Source of the DNA: Bostrychus sinensis | Lineage: Eukaryota; Chordata; Actinopteri; Gobiiformes; Eleotridae | DNA: 64,000 nt | Direction: 5' to 3' | Assembly: GCA_020698575.1 (NCBI GenBank) | Contig: CM036255.1 | Location: 19,706,501-19,770,500 of the forward strand | Shown here: one piece after another, positions 1-12,534 of the stretch | Position numbering within the stretch: the first letter of the stretch is position 1 | Layout: the number at the start of each line of letters is the position of its first letter | Notes under the pieces: generated by a model | The model's database searches: none | Seen by the model: only the letters and a program-made list of their open reading frames with translations | What the model was told of the DNA's origin: nothing | Program-made: the position numbers and the translations under genes

Positions 1-489
1 AGACAGAAAGAATGCAGTGGTTTCAATAAAACAATTTAGCAGAGGAGGAAAGCACAATGGTGGTAGACATTTGCTAAAATGTAAATTTACAGTTGGACAG
101 TGTACTCATTTAATGCCTATTATATGTGAAACGTGCAGCACAGAGGCAAAAGTACAGTATATTAGTGTTTAGTGTTAGTGTTTGCTTGTGTTCTGAAATT
201 TTGTGCCGACACCAAACGGCCTTCAGTTACTTTTGATGCCAGTGAAAGGTGAAAACAAACGTATTCTTGCACACCTTGATCTACAGTTCAAATGTTTGCT
301 GTGGCGGCTGATTCTCGTTCTTTTTTAGACGTAAAAACATTAAAAGTAAAGTTCCTCACAGTAATTCTTTTATGTAAGTTCAAACTTTTAAACTAGTCAC
401 ATCAGAAGAATAACCTGACTTTATGTAAGAAGAGTTATATTGTTGTCCATATTATGAAATAGACACACGTGCAAATTTAATCACTGGTG
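1..489. other. Intergenic DNA, nothing recognised
   Basis: AT-rich single-copy-looking DNA downstream of trps1. I see no coding exon, RNA gene or clear repeat here. Confidence 0.4.
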
Positions 490-775
490 CTCACTGGCAG
501 AGTGGTTAGCACTCAGCCTCTGTGATCAGGATATCCCTGCCTTACATTCCCATGTTATTGTGGGTTCTTTCCAGCTTGTCTCCAGGTTCTGTCCAAATAC
601 GTGCATGAACCAATCAATTGCCGTAGTCAATCAATATGAACATGACTAAATGTCAGTGTATATGTCTAAGACACCTGCAACTACATATGTGACCATTGTC
701 CGGAGTGTATCCCACCTAAGGCCCATATTTTCTAGGATAGGATAGTTTTCCGAACGTCGGCAGCTCCGCTTTACC
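490..775 (+). repeat. tRNA-derived SINE-like repeat, copy 1
   Basis: The head contains a GTGGTTAGCACT block resembling a tRNA A box. It is followed by decayed text around 'TGTTATTGTGGGTTC' and a tail with 'GTCCGGAGTGTATCCCACC' and 'AAGGCCCATA...AGGATAGG'. Related heads or tails recur at 2575-2845 (minus), 20490-20610, 30205-30300, 44565-44745, 47905-48200 (minus), 55690-56180 (minus) and 59360-59460. Recurrence in both orientations with a shared tail is the evidence for a dispersed family. Whether it is a true polymerase III SINE or a LINE-mobilised tail is inference. Confidence 0.6.
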
Positions 776-1037
776 ATTTACCCTCCACCCCTCCCTCCCC
801 TCTCACAGCGGGAGTGGAGTCAAGAACACTGGACTGACTCTCTCATGCTCATTAGGCTCCGTGGAAGAAAAAAATTATGAAAACATGCAAGCTGTTGCCT
901 CAAAAATAAAAGTGTTAAGGCTTTTGTGGGACAAAGAAGACAGACCGACAGAAGTCTAAATGAATGAAGTCATACAAGGACTTACTCTCCACATCCACAT
1001 GACTCTTTTTTTCTCCACTGGTATGGGTTTGAATGTG

Positions 1038-1067
1038 TTTTTTTTTTTTTTTTTTGGGGGGGGGGGA
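1038..1067. repeat. Poly-T/poly-G homopolymer tract
   Basis: A run of about 18 T is followed directly by about 11 G. It makes spurious reading frames of Phe and Gly on one strand and Pro and Lys on the other; no gene is supported. Confidence 0.9.
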
Positions 1068-2366
1068 CTTGGCAACCCTGCTACGGAGGACGTACATTAT
1101 GTTGCTCTGACAGCTGTCACTCACAGGACCAGCCCTTGCTCCATCATCAGTTCCCCCCTTTGTGTCTGCCTGGTCTCACTTTTGGAGCAGTTTTTAATCT
1201 CTGGCAGTGGGTGGAGTAAGGCCTGGGCCAGGGTTGAGTTGCTGTTTAAAGTCGTAAAAAGATATTTCAGTGGTGATGAAGAGCTTACACGACAGTACAA
1301 ACTACATAGTCCCTAAATATTAGTAGACAGTCATACACAAACACACAGCCACCAACAGACCGAGCAGTGTGGGCAGGTTAACACCATGTTCTGGGAAAAG
1401 AAGGGATGGTAACCCATACTGCGACGTGGGCTATTTGTGCGTTTTGTTGTGGTTTCGGGGGAAAAAATTCAGACTGTTCAGCAAATAATAATGACAGCGC
1501 AAGTTATTCAGTGGAACCGAGCAGCAGGATCTGACTCAGTGTGTCACGAAGAAGCAGGAAATGAGAGTCACACCACGGGCAAATAAAAGGAGAGGCGCAA
1601 AGGAAAGTAAAAGTTGAATTTAGGAGCCAATTTAGGAGTAATGCAACAGTGGTCGAAAATGTCATGTTTGAATCAAAGGCATTGTTAGACTGTTTCACTT
1701 GAGAATTGTAGCAGTGATGTCCAGCTTATTGACAGTTGTATTACTGAGTATATTTGCTCCTTTGGACTTCACTGTAGCCACAGCAGCTGGTGTGCCTGCA
1801 GTCTTCTGCATGATGCTAGTTACTTAGTTAGCCAAAGTTTTTGTGCAATTATGTGATTATGAGGTTCAAATGAATAAGTTAGCATTCTAAAAGCAGAGCG
1901 CAATGATTTAGAAAGACACATATTATTTTGATGGTAGCTTACTTCAAGGTGTCATATGACCAGTAGCTCAGGAAGAGATAAAAGTTGACAAATTAATCTG
2001 TGACAATATATCTCTTCTAGATGGGGACTACCCCACTTTCAAGCTCCCATGTTCAAACAAGACTCACTAGAACCATTACTATGACCTAGTTTATGTTTCC
2101 AATGTACTCATTTTAACCAGTAGGCCCAGTAATGGTAAGCCTAATTGTTACTTGTGCTAACTTGTCTAGCCTGCAGACATTATGGGCGTATGTTTTTGCT
2201 TTTTGGTTAATTGTAAAGGGCAGATGAAAATGGACTAAAAAAATGTATGTTTGTCTTTGCTGTTGATGAATTTGACCTCAGTGCAAAGTTGGTAGAAATA
2301 GTGATAGTAGTAAAGCTGCAGTAGCACTCGTAGTAGAAATAGTGTCAGTAGTTGTGGTGGTTGTAG
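1068..2366. other. Intergenic DNA, no gene seen
   Basis: No exon or RNA gene recognised. From about 2290 to 2365 there is a degenerate AGT/GTA triplet-rich stretch leading into the next repeat, like the triplet-rich cores in other copies of that family. Confidence 0.4.
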
Positions 2367-2505
2367 CGGTATACTGTAAACTAACTTGAGTTACTTGAGT
2401 AGCAATTGTTACTTGTTACTCAAGTAACAATTATGTTGAGTACATTTACTGGAGTAATAATATTACTTTTGTTACTATTACTACTTTTTTCACCACAAAC
2501 ACTAG
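2367..2505. mobile_element. Miniature element with 'ACTCAAGTAA' ends, copy 1
   Basis: The segment has ACTTGAGTTACTTGAGTA and CTCAAGTAACAATTATG in inverted relation, then TTACTATTACTACT. The same vocabulary (ACTCAAGTAA, AAAGTACT and an AGT/ACT triplet core) recurs at 8005-8265, 8870-9125, 10515-10775, 42480-42690, 49005-49370 and 54385-54840. This indicates a dispersed non-autonomous element of teleost type. Superfamily is not resolved from sequence. Confidence 0.5.
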
Positions 2506-2574
2506 CCAAGACAACTTGTCTCTAATGAATAAATGAGAATTTTCATTCAGTCAATCAAACAATTAATCATTCTG

Positions 2575-2845
2575 CTTATTTCTGTTCGGGATTGAAACTG
2601 GAGCCTATCCCATTAACTATAAGCCTTAGGTGGGGTACAGTCTGAACAGTGGCTAGTTAATGGCAGGGCTGAAACAGAGACATACACAGACAGACAACCA
2701 TTCACATTCATCCACTAGGTGTATTTCACTGATTCACATTCAACATGCATGCCTTGGTATGCATGTATGAGTGGTAGGAGGAAGCCAATAAGAGAGAACC
2801 CACAATAACACTAGGAGGACACGCAGACTCTACTCCACAATGAGA
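2575..2845 (-). repeat. tRNA-derived SINE-like repeat, copy 2 (minus)
   Basis: Read on the minus strand this has the same tail as the 490-775 copy: a GGCTCC-type block near 2610 ('GGAGCCTATCCCATT' on the plus strand) and the 'GGGTACAGTCTGAACAGTGGC' region. It ends with the middle block 'GAACCCACAATAACACTAGG' and 'AGGACACGCAGACTC'. The tRNA-like head appears to be missing, so this is a truncated copy. Confidence 0.6.
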
Positions 2846-5800
2846 GTGCTATATAAATAGAAAAAAATAAACATATGTCAAATGTAGCCAATTATCTTCT
2901 GTAACATCTGGTTCTTCATACACCAAGTAATATTAGTAAGTAACATAGTCTTCTTTCTTTAATTTCTATTGTCCTTACTTTTTTATTCCTTGAACCCTCT
3001 TTCTCCGGTTCACTTGCCATCTCTTTATTTATCTCCTTGGAGTTGCTTCACTGATATTCAAATCTTTCCCAAAACTGCTTTTGAATACATATTGGATGCA
3101 CTCTTATACCTTGACTCTCACTGTTCAAAAGCTCCACTCGAACTAAAAAAAGAAAAAAATTGCCTTGACACGCACCAGTGCTCCTGCACACACACAAAAG
3201 GCCGTTAGCTTTGTGGCTCTCTCAGGTAGCAGCTCACACAGGTATCACAGTTTGAGTTAACCGCAGGTGGGGCTAATTGTCTCAGCATGGAAACTCTTTT
3301 GTTCATCCCAGTTTTTTGTCTTTCCTGTCCTCTTCACGCACCACCTCTCCCGCCCCCTCCTCTCCCCCTGTCCTTGCTTTTTCATCCAGTGGTACTCAGG
3401 AGTCCTTTGCACTTCTGATTGTGTTTATAGCCTGTTATAGTGCTGCTCCAGTTGGGGATAATATTTTAAGTCTAGACCACTGCTTAGTCTTGGTTTAATA
3501 GGTGCAGAACTGGAGCAACATGTCATAAATGTTTAATTAGATATAATGAGAACTGAGAATTGAACTGCTGAAAATGAGAATGCAATAAAAAAGCTACGAC
3601 AACTTGAGCCGTCCTCCGCTGCTCTGGGGCACCACGTTAATACAGCTTGTGGCGCTTTTGAGTGGGATTTTATGGGTGAAAAAATCACTCCTGCTAATTG
3701 ACACATCAGAATATTTCTGGACTGAAACTGTGACAGGGGTGCATGGTGGCAGAGTGGTTGGTGCTCCTGCCTTCTGCCTAAAAGAATGGGAGCATCCAGT
3801 GAAAACCCATCTGAGCAAGAGAAGAAAATGTGAACTCCACACAGAAAGCCCACTTAGCACCTGTGCAGCCAAATAACAATGAGCCACTGTGCCCAAAGTT
3901 GCTGTGATAGCCTCCCTAACAGGAATAAAAATAAACAATTAGTTTTGACACAGCAACAGTGTGTAGTGTTCAGTTTGGCATTAATGCTGCTAACTGTCCA
4001 GAGCAGAGACAGAGCAGCTGTCGGTCTCAGAGAATATTTATCACAGCCTGTTCAGCGTTTGTGTATTTACAGCAGTATTTCATGTTTAAACCTCTGAGTT
4101 TCTGTGAGTCAGAGATGATTCTAGAGTCAGTGGAGTTAGTGCAGAGCTCTTAATTAAACAGAGCAGTAGCTTCTCTTATATGGAGTGATTTCAGGTTATT
4201 TCTGTACATTGTAATGTTAAAAAGCTCATTAACATTAGCGCTGCAGTGGAGGATAAGATGCGCTTATTATAGTCCATTTTCTGGGTGTTGTAGTTTTTAT
4301 TTAACAGCTGTAGGTCCACGTGACTTCCCTCATTGTTTCCCATGCTGGGTTAGGATGGTCAGATCCTCCAAAGAGCGCTGATGCTCCTTTCCTTACTGCA
4401 GTAGGAGTCTTACTGTTGACCTCATGACGTAGCTCTCAAAGGTTAAGGAACAGGAGGTAAGAGCAGGAGTTAGGAGCTACAGTTTCCCCTTTTTGGATTC
4501 AGCCGCAGACTTTAGATCAATAGATAAGCAGGATTTCTTCTTCTTCAGGTTCTCCCCAGTTTCTCTTCAGGTGCACTGGCTCCCTTTAGGCAAGGAGTGT
4601 TACTGCTCATTCAGTTAGTTCAGTGTGTTTGACAGAACTCAATGTGCAGACCAGTAAGTGTAAACATGCCCTGAAACACTTTTGTTCTCTTTGTCCTTTC
4701 TTTAGTCCATTTCTGAAAACTAAAACTAAGACAGAGAGGGACTGCAAGAGAAGAAAAGTTACATTCTGCTGCTTTTAAGGGATGGAATTAGGTGCCGCAA
4801 ACCACATTTCTTAGAATTAATAAGCATCCACATATCAGATTATCAAATAGAGAAGCTGATTTTGTACTGCTATAAAGGATATGGCTAGTGAAAAGCATTC
4901 AGAGTGAAGTTAAAAGCAGATGTATATTTGTAAAACGTATAACCTCTGCTCTTTGGGATTTTTAAAATTGAACTACAAAGTCCATAGCACCAACCATTTT
5001 GCTTCCTTGGCATTCTGAGGTGAAAAAGAGATCAATGGTGGCCTTTCACAAGACATATTTTTCTGCACTGCAAACCTAAGACCAGACTATTATTCTGTTT
5101 GTACAGGGAAGCTAGATATGGTAATATCTGCTTTCCTTTTCTGTTGCCAGTGTAGTGGAAACTGGTATGAAATTTACTTTGTTGTTGTGACTGGCTGCAG
5201 CTTCTAAAAACAGCGTAGCCATTTGTGCACAGGTAAAACTAAAAAATATCCTTAATATTTTTAAGAGTGAAATATTAAGGCACATCTCAGCTTGTGCAAG
5301 TTTCTTTTTTCCTCAAATTATCTGCGAAAGACCCATGTTAGTAGGTTGTACTTGACCTTTCTGATTACTATTGGCAGCCGCTAGATTTTTTTTTCTTTTT
5401 TTCAAATATCCCAACATTGCAGAATTACAGCCACTGGCCATGCTACCATCTGTCAGCCTGACTTCAGAGAGCAGGAAATGATTTGAAATTTACCTATCAG
5501 AGCTGGAGGCTTTTAAGCAGGAGTCTAATCAGGACTGCTTTGAAGGTAGAGGGCAGAGTGAAAGGGTTGTGTTAATATAGTGTGGAAGTCCTGACATCAG
5601 ACGAAATACTTAATGCTGTCAGTACACAAAGGGTTAATCTTACACAAGGCAGTATACATAACCGTTTCTAGAGTAACGACTCCTGCTGTTGTGGTGCAGA
5701 GGACAGAGACGTCTCTGCGGGAAACAATACCAATATCCGTCCTATCATTGGGTCAGTACATGTCTGACAGAAAAAATACACGTGTTCTATAGACTGCATG

Positions 5801-5950
5801 CACCATGTACCATAAACCATTTCTCATGTCAACAATATGGGAACATAAAGGTACACTGACATTTTGTCTCTCCCACTCCCACTCAACAACAAGCATAGCA
5901 ACATTTCTGGCTTTCATTGTATTAAAAAAAAAAAACATACTTTGCTTACC
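2846..5950. other. Intergenic DNA with a partial SINE-like piece
   Basis: No coding exon recognised. Around 3735-3860 there is a partial SINE-like unit ('GCATGGTGGCAGAGTGGTTGG', then 'GTGAACTCCACACAGAAAGC'). A small 11-bp-arm hairpin (CCTTAATATTT / AAATATTAAGG) lies at 5250-5280. The stretch 5410-5600 looks non-repetitive and moderately GC-rich; it could be a conserved regulatory element, but I have no alignment to show it. Confidence 0.35.
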
Positions 5951-7036
5951 TTAAAGGAGACATGCTTTTTTCTGGGTTTTTGAAATGTTTTTGGACACCT
6001 TTGCATTAGTATTCCACGTTTTATAACTTAAAACTAGAATCACTCGGAGAGCACAGGCCTTCGCCAAGCCATAAGGTCACTCACCTGAGAAAAAATACCT
6101 AAAAGCCCGAGTCTAGCACAGTGAATATTAAAAATACATCAGATCTGTGAACATACTACCAAAAGAGAAAAACCTCACCTTTCATTTGGCATTATTTGCT
6201 AGTCTGTAGCTACATTTGTTGTTGTGCAAAATCCAATTTCATATGTACCCTCTATATTTAGAACCTTCAGGGTCACCAGAACCAGAATATCAACATGATC
6301 CGGGTCAAACTATGTCAGATTATAACATCTATCATGATGCCATCTTGTAATTTTTTGCCAGTGATTCTGGGCATTATTTGTTGAGTTAGAAGCAGTAATG
6401 GCAAAATTAGCCTCAACTCCCAATAGTAAAGAATCTTTTAAAATATCACTGGATCCAGATGATGATCCAGATTGCCCCTAAAATGTAATCAGTTGTTCCT
6501 TATTCTATTTCTGACATTTACTGAAATTTTCATAAAAATCTGTCAATAACTTGTTGAGTTATGTTGCTAAGAAACAGACAAACAGAAAGACAGACAAACC
6601 AATGTTGCCGAAAACATAACCTCTGCCTTGGCATAATTATAATGCATATGTATGGTTACCATTTTCTGTTGGGGAGCTGTTACTTTGACTTTGCAGAGAA
6701 CGCTTGGATTAGGTGTCTGTTGCCCCCTGCTGCCAATGGTGGGCAATGGATAGAGAATAAAATGGCCATTTAGCACGGCTATTAGCAACATAATGCTAAC
6801 TACTGCAGAACGAGTCTGGTGACAGTGTATGGGCCTTTGAAATGTGCAGGAGCACTTCCTGGTTTCACGCTTCTATAGAACCATGAGATCAAGCGACATC
6901 AGCACACAGGATTACTTAAACATGCGTGAATGAAACAAAACTACTAATACTCCAGGAATGTTTTTGAGGTGCAAACAACATTATAACATGATTAAAAGCT
7001 CACAAAAGTAAATTTAGCATAATAGGGGCCCATTAA
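5951..7036. mobile_element. TTAA-flanked dispersed element, long copy
   Basis: It starts TTAAAGGAGACATGC and ends GCATAATAGGGGCCCATTAA, which are imperfect inverted versions of each other around TTAA. The right third (about 6690-7036) matches a shorter copy at 58466-58773 through shared words such as AGGTGTCTGYTGCCCCC, GCTATTAGCAA and GAGGTGCAAACAACATTATA. No transposase frame is visible, so it is non-autonomous. A piggyBac-type origin would fit the TTAA flanks but is inference. Confidence 0.5.
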
Positions 7037-8004
7037 ACTTTTAGCACTTGAGGTTTAGCATTAGCCCAAGCCACTGTGCATTTATTATGCAAGATTCTTT
7101 TTGGTTACCTCTTCCTCATGCTTTTTTTCTTGGGCTGTTCCTCTGAGTAACTAGACAATGGTGGTTCTGAATGAGCCCTTTTCTCTGCTAGTGTCAGCCA
7201 TCAATTTGATATTAAAAAGTTATTTTAATTAACTGGCATGAGACTTGATATATAGTTCTGGCAATGTTACTTCATCTATCTCTACTTCACCTATTGTACC
7301 AAAGTGATTATGGAGACAACTTAAAAGAATAATAATTTCACACACTCTCACAGAGGTGTTCAAACTCTTCAAACTTTTCTGTACTGTCAAATTGTCAAGC
7401 ATTTTCACAGCTGGTCTGCAATAAAAGCAATTAGTGGCCAAATTTATCTTTTTAAATTATGTCAAGGAAAAACATATTACACAGTGACTTTTGTATCATT
7501 CAAGTTCAAAAGTTGAACAAGATATGAGAAAATGCATAGTACAGTCTCAACGTCTATACATTGCTCAAAAAGTGCTACAAATCTAGCAGATATGTTCTCA
7601 TGAATCTTCCCCCTAAATATGATTAATAATAGATGGTATTTCTGTTTGGCAATTTATGCATACAGTAATAGCTTGAGTCTGCTTACTCAGTAGTGTCTGC
7701 TGCTCTAGACTCTCTCCTCTCTCTCTGCTATTTAAGAATCGCAGCAAAAACGCAAACAGTGATGGATGGTGCAGATCTGTGCGGCTCACTTTTTAGTGGA
7801 AACAGAGGAAATGAAACATGACACGCAATGAAAAAACTCTAGGTAACGGAAATGCAATTTAGGTTCAGTGTGTACAAGTGGAATAGGCTTCTCAAAGGAT
7901 CTTGTCTGTCGCTCATATTGGTTTGAAACTCTTTTGAAAAAGATTGATTTAGAGTCAAATTATCAGAAAACACAAATGATGTTTAACAATGCATTTTATT
8001 CCCA
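7037..8004. other. Intergenic DNA, nothing recognised
   Basis: AT-rich sequence without exon signals that hold together, RNA genes or clear repeats. Confidence 0.35.
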
Positions 8005-8265
8005 ATGGGGGAAAGTAAATACTTATACTCAAGGAATTCACTCAAGTACTTTACTGAGGAATGTGAACTTTCAGGTTACATTTTCTAAAGTGTAATTTAG
8101 TAGTAGCTGTGGTAGTGGCACTAGTATCACTAATTGTAATAGTACTCCTAAAGTGGTAGGAGTAGATTTAAATAACTTGTTTCTTTTACTCAAGTAACAA
8201 TATTTGTGTTATATTATTTTTAAGTGTTCTTAATAAAACTACAGCTTTGGTACAGAATGAGTGCT
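8005..8265. mobile_element. Miniature element with 'ACTCAAGTAA' ends, copy 2
   Basis: It contains GGGGGAAAGTAAATACTTAT, CACTCAAGTACTTTACTGAG, a core of TAGTAGTAGC / GTAGTGGCACTAGTATCAC triplets and the closing CTTTTACTCAAGTAACAATA. Same family as 2367-2505. Confidence 0.5.
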
Positions 8266-8869
8266 TCCTCCACCTTCTACTTATTGCACGGTCTAAGTTG
8301 TCTTTTTCTATTGTAAATACTAGTAAATACTTTTTCTAAATACTAATTTTGGCACTTGTGGCAGCTGTCTGTGTTGAATAATGGGGATCTCCTGACCTCG
8401 CCTTCAGTAGCTGTAGTTTACTAAATATTCACCTCTGTCTTTCAGGGACAAACATCCATGTACTGCACTTAAACCTATTAACCTATTATTAATACAACAA
8501 CATTGTCCACTGTTTCACACAATGGACAAGTTCAAGATGCAAATGTTGTCATAATCTGGGTTACAGTAATTAAAACTTCATAGTTGGGTCCATTAGGTTC
8601 ACTATCCTTATGACCTGTATCAGTTTCATTTTAGTTTTAGGTTTTAGAATCAAACATCATTTTTGTTGGAAGTTAACTTCTGAACAAACTACACAAACTT
8701 TGCAAACAGCAAACAACAGCCGGACACCCACAGAGACTTATCTTCTCTAAAATGTAATGTACTGTGTCAGTCTTTGTAATATTAGTGTTTACTTCTTCTT
8801 GGTGTTGTAAATGAACCATGATTTTTGTGAGATGCAGTTTAAAGCACTGCCAATTTTGTTCCACTCAGA

Positions 8870-9125
8870 GGTAGAAAGTAATTTACTTTTTTTTTAAATC
8901 TAAAACTTCACTTGAGTAAATTTTGGGGGAAAATGTTTTTGTTTTGTGGAATCTCTGAATTAGTAAAAGTATTTTTAGAACTTAGTATTATCAGTAGTAG
9001 TAAGTAGAAATTGTAGTAGTTGTAGTAGTAGTAACAATAGTAGAGGTAATAATAGCATAAGTCATTATAGTACTAGTGATATTAGTATTTATAAAAGTAT
9101 TTTTTCTGTGCAAAAAATAAATTTT
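8870..9125. mobile_element. Miniature element with 'ACTTGAGTAA' ends, copy 3
   Basis: It starts with GAGGTAGAAAGTAATTTACT and ACTTCACTTGAGTAAATTTT. It continues into an (AGT)-rich triplet core at 8990-9050 and ends in a T-rich stretch. Same family as 2367-2505. Confidence 0.5.
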
Positions 9126-9188
9126 TTTCTAATAAAAGGGAATTTATTATGCAAATTTGACTTTTCTGAGAACACTACCAATATTGTT

Positions 9189-9304
9189 CCAATATATTTC
9201 CAAAAGTATTAGCTCACATGCCCAGCTCCTAAAAACAACCCCACACCATAATCACAATTCAGTTATCTGGGTGGGTGAGCGAATACTTTTGGAAATATTG
9301 TGTA
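9189..9304. mobile_element. Short mariner-like MITE with terminal inverted repeats
   Basis: The left end has ATTTCCAAAAGTATTAGCTC and the right end GAGCGAATACTTTTGGAAAT. Reverse-complemented, these match with a single mismatch over 20 bp. The span is only about 115 bp with no coding capacity, which is typical of a deletion derivative of a Tc1/mariner-type transposon. Superfamily by recall only. Confidence 0.65.
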
Positions 9305-10514
9305 TATCCTTTATCATTAATGCATGTTTGAGTAATCCTTTATTCTCTGGCACAGTCTTTCTTAGGGCTCAGAACTGCTCAGTTGCAAAAGCTTCCACCT
9401 CTCCATAAATCCCCGCCCACTCCAGGAATCACTGACCAATCAACAAGCCCCCTACATCCAGTCTGCTCTCATTCATTTATCCTAAAAACGGTGCACAGCC
9501 CTGTTTCCACTGATTCCTCGCAGTTATTTCTCGTTTTGTAGTAAAATGTCATCATACTAGGACATAAACGTTTTTTTTTTTTTTTTTCTATGGTTCTGTT
9601 CAAATGACCATAACAATTCTGCACTCTGCTGCCCTCTGCTGGTCTCTTCAGCTGCCAAATACAACACTGATCCAAATAGTATAGTAACAAATTAGCTACT
9701 GGAAAAATGGATTTAACTTCTTTGATTTATTGTAGACTTCCTTAAAAACACTGTAGACTCTTATCTGTCTTCATAGACCCACAGTTAACCTGACCCCCTG
9801 ACATACTGGAAATAGGAATAATGACTAATTTTAAATAGTGCTGCAGAGACAAAGGCATTAGAAAATGAGTAAAGAGGCACTATACCGAGAGAAACCCCTC
9901 CACCTCACAATCTGACTTGTCATCTTGTCCCCACTATTCATTTGGCTGTGTTTCCTCTCTCCTCATCCGTCACTCTCCCTATCTCAACCCCTCTCCTCCT
10001 CCTAATGCTCCTCTTTTTACTGCTCCGGGATCATTATCGTCCTCTGCTGTCCCGGACTGCTACATTTATTCACTCTTTAACTACCTGAGATACACTTGTT
10101 CTTCATTTCCCCCGATCTCTCACTTCCTCAGTCTTTTGTCCCATGCCGTTCAGTCATCATCCCTCTCCTCTCTTGTTTAAAATGCCTGATTCTGGAGTCA
10201 ATTCATATCACTTTAGGGGGGCTCCTGTCCCGCCTTCTCCGGGCATGAAAGATACTCTATTCACTTAATAATGGATGTTCCTCCTTTATCTTTTGGATTG
10301 GTCCTTTTTTTTCACTCCATTTGGATCCAAAATAATTTGCTAATGGCTAAAGACATACTGTATGAACAATGTCATTAACATTGCAAGTCAGTGTACCAGT
10401 TTGGCCAGTCCAAAGCCTGGATAACTGGAGAGATAAATATAAAAATATAAAATATATATTTAAAATATATATTTACAGTGAGATTTATCAGAATACAAAT
10501 AGTACCAGTGCATT
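9305..10514. other. Intergenic DNA, no gene seen
   Basis: A poly-T tract lies at about 9570-9588. The pyrimidine-rich frame at 9917-10180 is a composition effect and not an exon. Nothing else recognised. Confidence 0.35.
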
Positions 10515-10775
10515 TTATTGCCAGAGATGGAAAGAAAATATAGATGACTGAGTACATTTTTCAAGGTTTATGTAAATTTTAAAACAATACTATTACTTTA
10601 CTTGAGTACATTTTGGGGAAACATAGTACTCCCTTTAAAAATCTTTAGAGTAAATAGGTATTTTTAAGATTAGTGAGAAGGAGCAGTGGTAATAGCAGTT
10701 GTACTGGAAGGAATAGAAGCACTTTTACCATTTGAGTACAGATTTTGAGTGCGCCTACGTCTTCCACCTCATTTT
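10515..10775. mobile_element. Miniature element with 'ACTTGAGTAC' ends, copy 4
   Basis: It begins CCAGAGATGGAAAGAAAATA and has TTTACTTGAGTACATTTTGG, a weakly triplet-rich core, and TTTGAGTACAGATTTTGAG towards the end. Same family as 2367-2505 but more decayed. Confidence 0.45.
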
Positions 10776-12253
10776 ATTGCACACACTAATTTGTAAATAC
10801 TGTATATTATTTTATTTGTGGCAGCAATTTCACAGTTAATCAGTGGAGCTCCAATGACCCTGCCTATTTCCCTCACTCATTTAGCTAGTACCATTTGGCT
10901 CCTAAAATAATTCGCTAATGACTAAAGGCTGTAATAAAAACACTTCCACTTAAGACTATATGAGATTACCTTCGCTTTTATGCAATCACAGCAGACTCTT
11001 GAGGCCAAAAATCTCCAAAAAGCCTTAATACAGTGAATTCAACTATAAAAACCTGAGTGAAGTTTATGACATGATCCAATTTTCTCCTAGGAGTAGAAAC
11101 GTATCCTGCCTCGGAAGCACACAAGTCCACATCCTGTATGTGCCAGTCCCAAGCCTGGTTAAAAGGAGAGGGTTGTGAGGGCTTTTGAGGCTCAAGCTCT
11201 AAAATGTTTTATTAGTTTACCGTTTGTTGTCTGGCATGATGAAAACCAATTTGCTAAAATGTAATATTTGGAACGCGCTTCCACAGAACCCGCTCCTATC
11301 TTTGGTTTGATCCAAGTCACTCTCTCTCTCTCTCCTGCCTCTCTCCCTCCCTCACTTAGCGCTGTTTTTTAATGCAGCTGTGTGAGACGCACAGTGAGAT
11401 GTCCTCATATGTCTGTGCACTTGACAGGATTGAGAGCAGAGAGACAAGAGGAGACCTCGAGCTTTCTGGCAGTCTTTGTTTTATGTGGAAATGTCCAGGA
11501 ATCACTGAGATATGTGTCTAAAAACTGTTAAAGATATTAACAAGCTGATTAAATATACGCTTGGCTAATTCTTCTAAAGTGATATATGAGGGTAAACTTA
11601 AATAACATAGGCCTAATAAAATAGGGGAAATAGATTCAGCCCTCCAAAGGAAAACAAAAACATTATCATAATATTCAACATAACATAACATACTTAAAAA
11701 ACTAGGCCTATTAGCAACAGTCTACTTTATCTGCACATGTGGTATAAATAATAATGATTATTATTATTTGGGCTTCAGTATAAAGGATGTCCTAAATAAT
11801 TTGGTGCTGTTTAGGCTCTACAAAGAAAAATCAAAACAATGGCAAATTGGCTAAATTCTTAAAGATTTTTGTTTCTGGTACAATAGCTGGACCATTGTTA
11901 ATTAAACCATCATTTGATAAGTCATTTCAATTGTAAGGTGCAAAATATTCAAATATCCTTCTCATGTAATCCACTCTACAGCAGCAAAAGGAAAGTATCA
12001 GTCTAAATGTAGTAATTTTGAGTTCTACCTAATGTTTTATTAAAGTGGTCTACAATTATGTGGACATGGTGCATGGACAATAGTGCTAGTTTGGCACATT
12101 GAACCAGATTTCTGACTTTGATTTCTATGCCAGAATTGGCCTGAACATGTCAGAGTAAGAGTGGCTGGGATTCGGGAATAATGGCCAGTTGAATAGTGAG
12201 TGATGGCAAGAAATGAACTGCCCAGTCTTTCTATTTAAATTTGTGAGTTGAGC
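10776..12253. other. Intergenic DNA with a LINE-tail scrap
   Basis: At about 11095-11185 there is a fragment related to the tail repeats at 51580, 57125 and 62275 ('GTGCCAGTCCCAAGCCTGG', 'AGGAGAGGGTTG'). The stretch 11370-11540 looks non-repetitive and could be a conserved element. No coding exon seen. Confidence 0.35.
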
Positions 12254-12499
12254 CCCTAGACCAGGGGTCTTCAACTACATTTGTCCAAGGGCCAGAATTG
12301 TTCTTGCTAAACACTCTGAGGGCCAGACACTCTCATGAAGGAAAGGCATCAAGGCAATCTCAATCAAACTTGCTGTACAAGTAGACCTTGAGAAGAGCTA
12401 CAAAATGCTTTTTTTTTTTTTTTTTTTTTCTACAAGCTACAAGCAGAGGAATAAGCAACATCTTTTTATTGCTGTTTTGAGCTTTTCAGGCCAAGATAA

Positions 12500-12534
<35 letters not shown>

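Noticed and set aside
960..1316. 118-residue open frame on the plus strand
   Set aside because: It is driven by the poly-T/poly-G tract at 1038-1067 (Phe and Gly runs), with no splice or family support.
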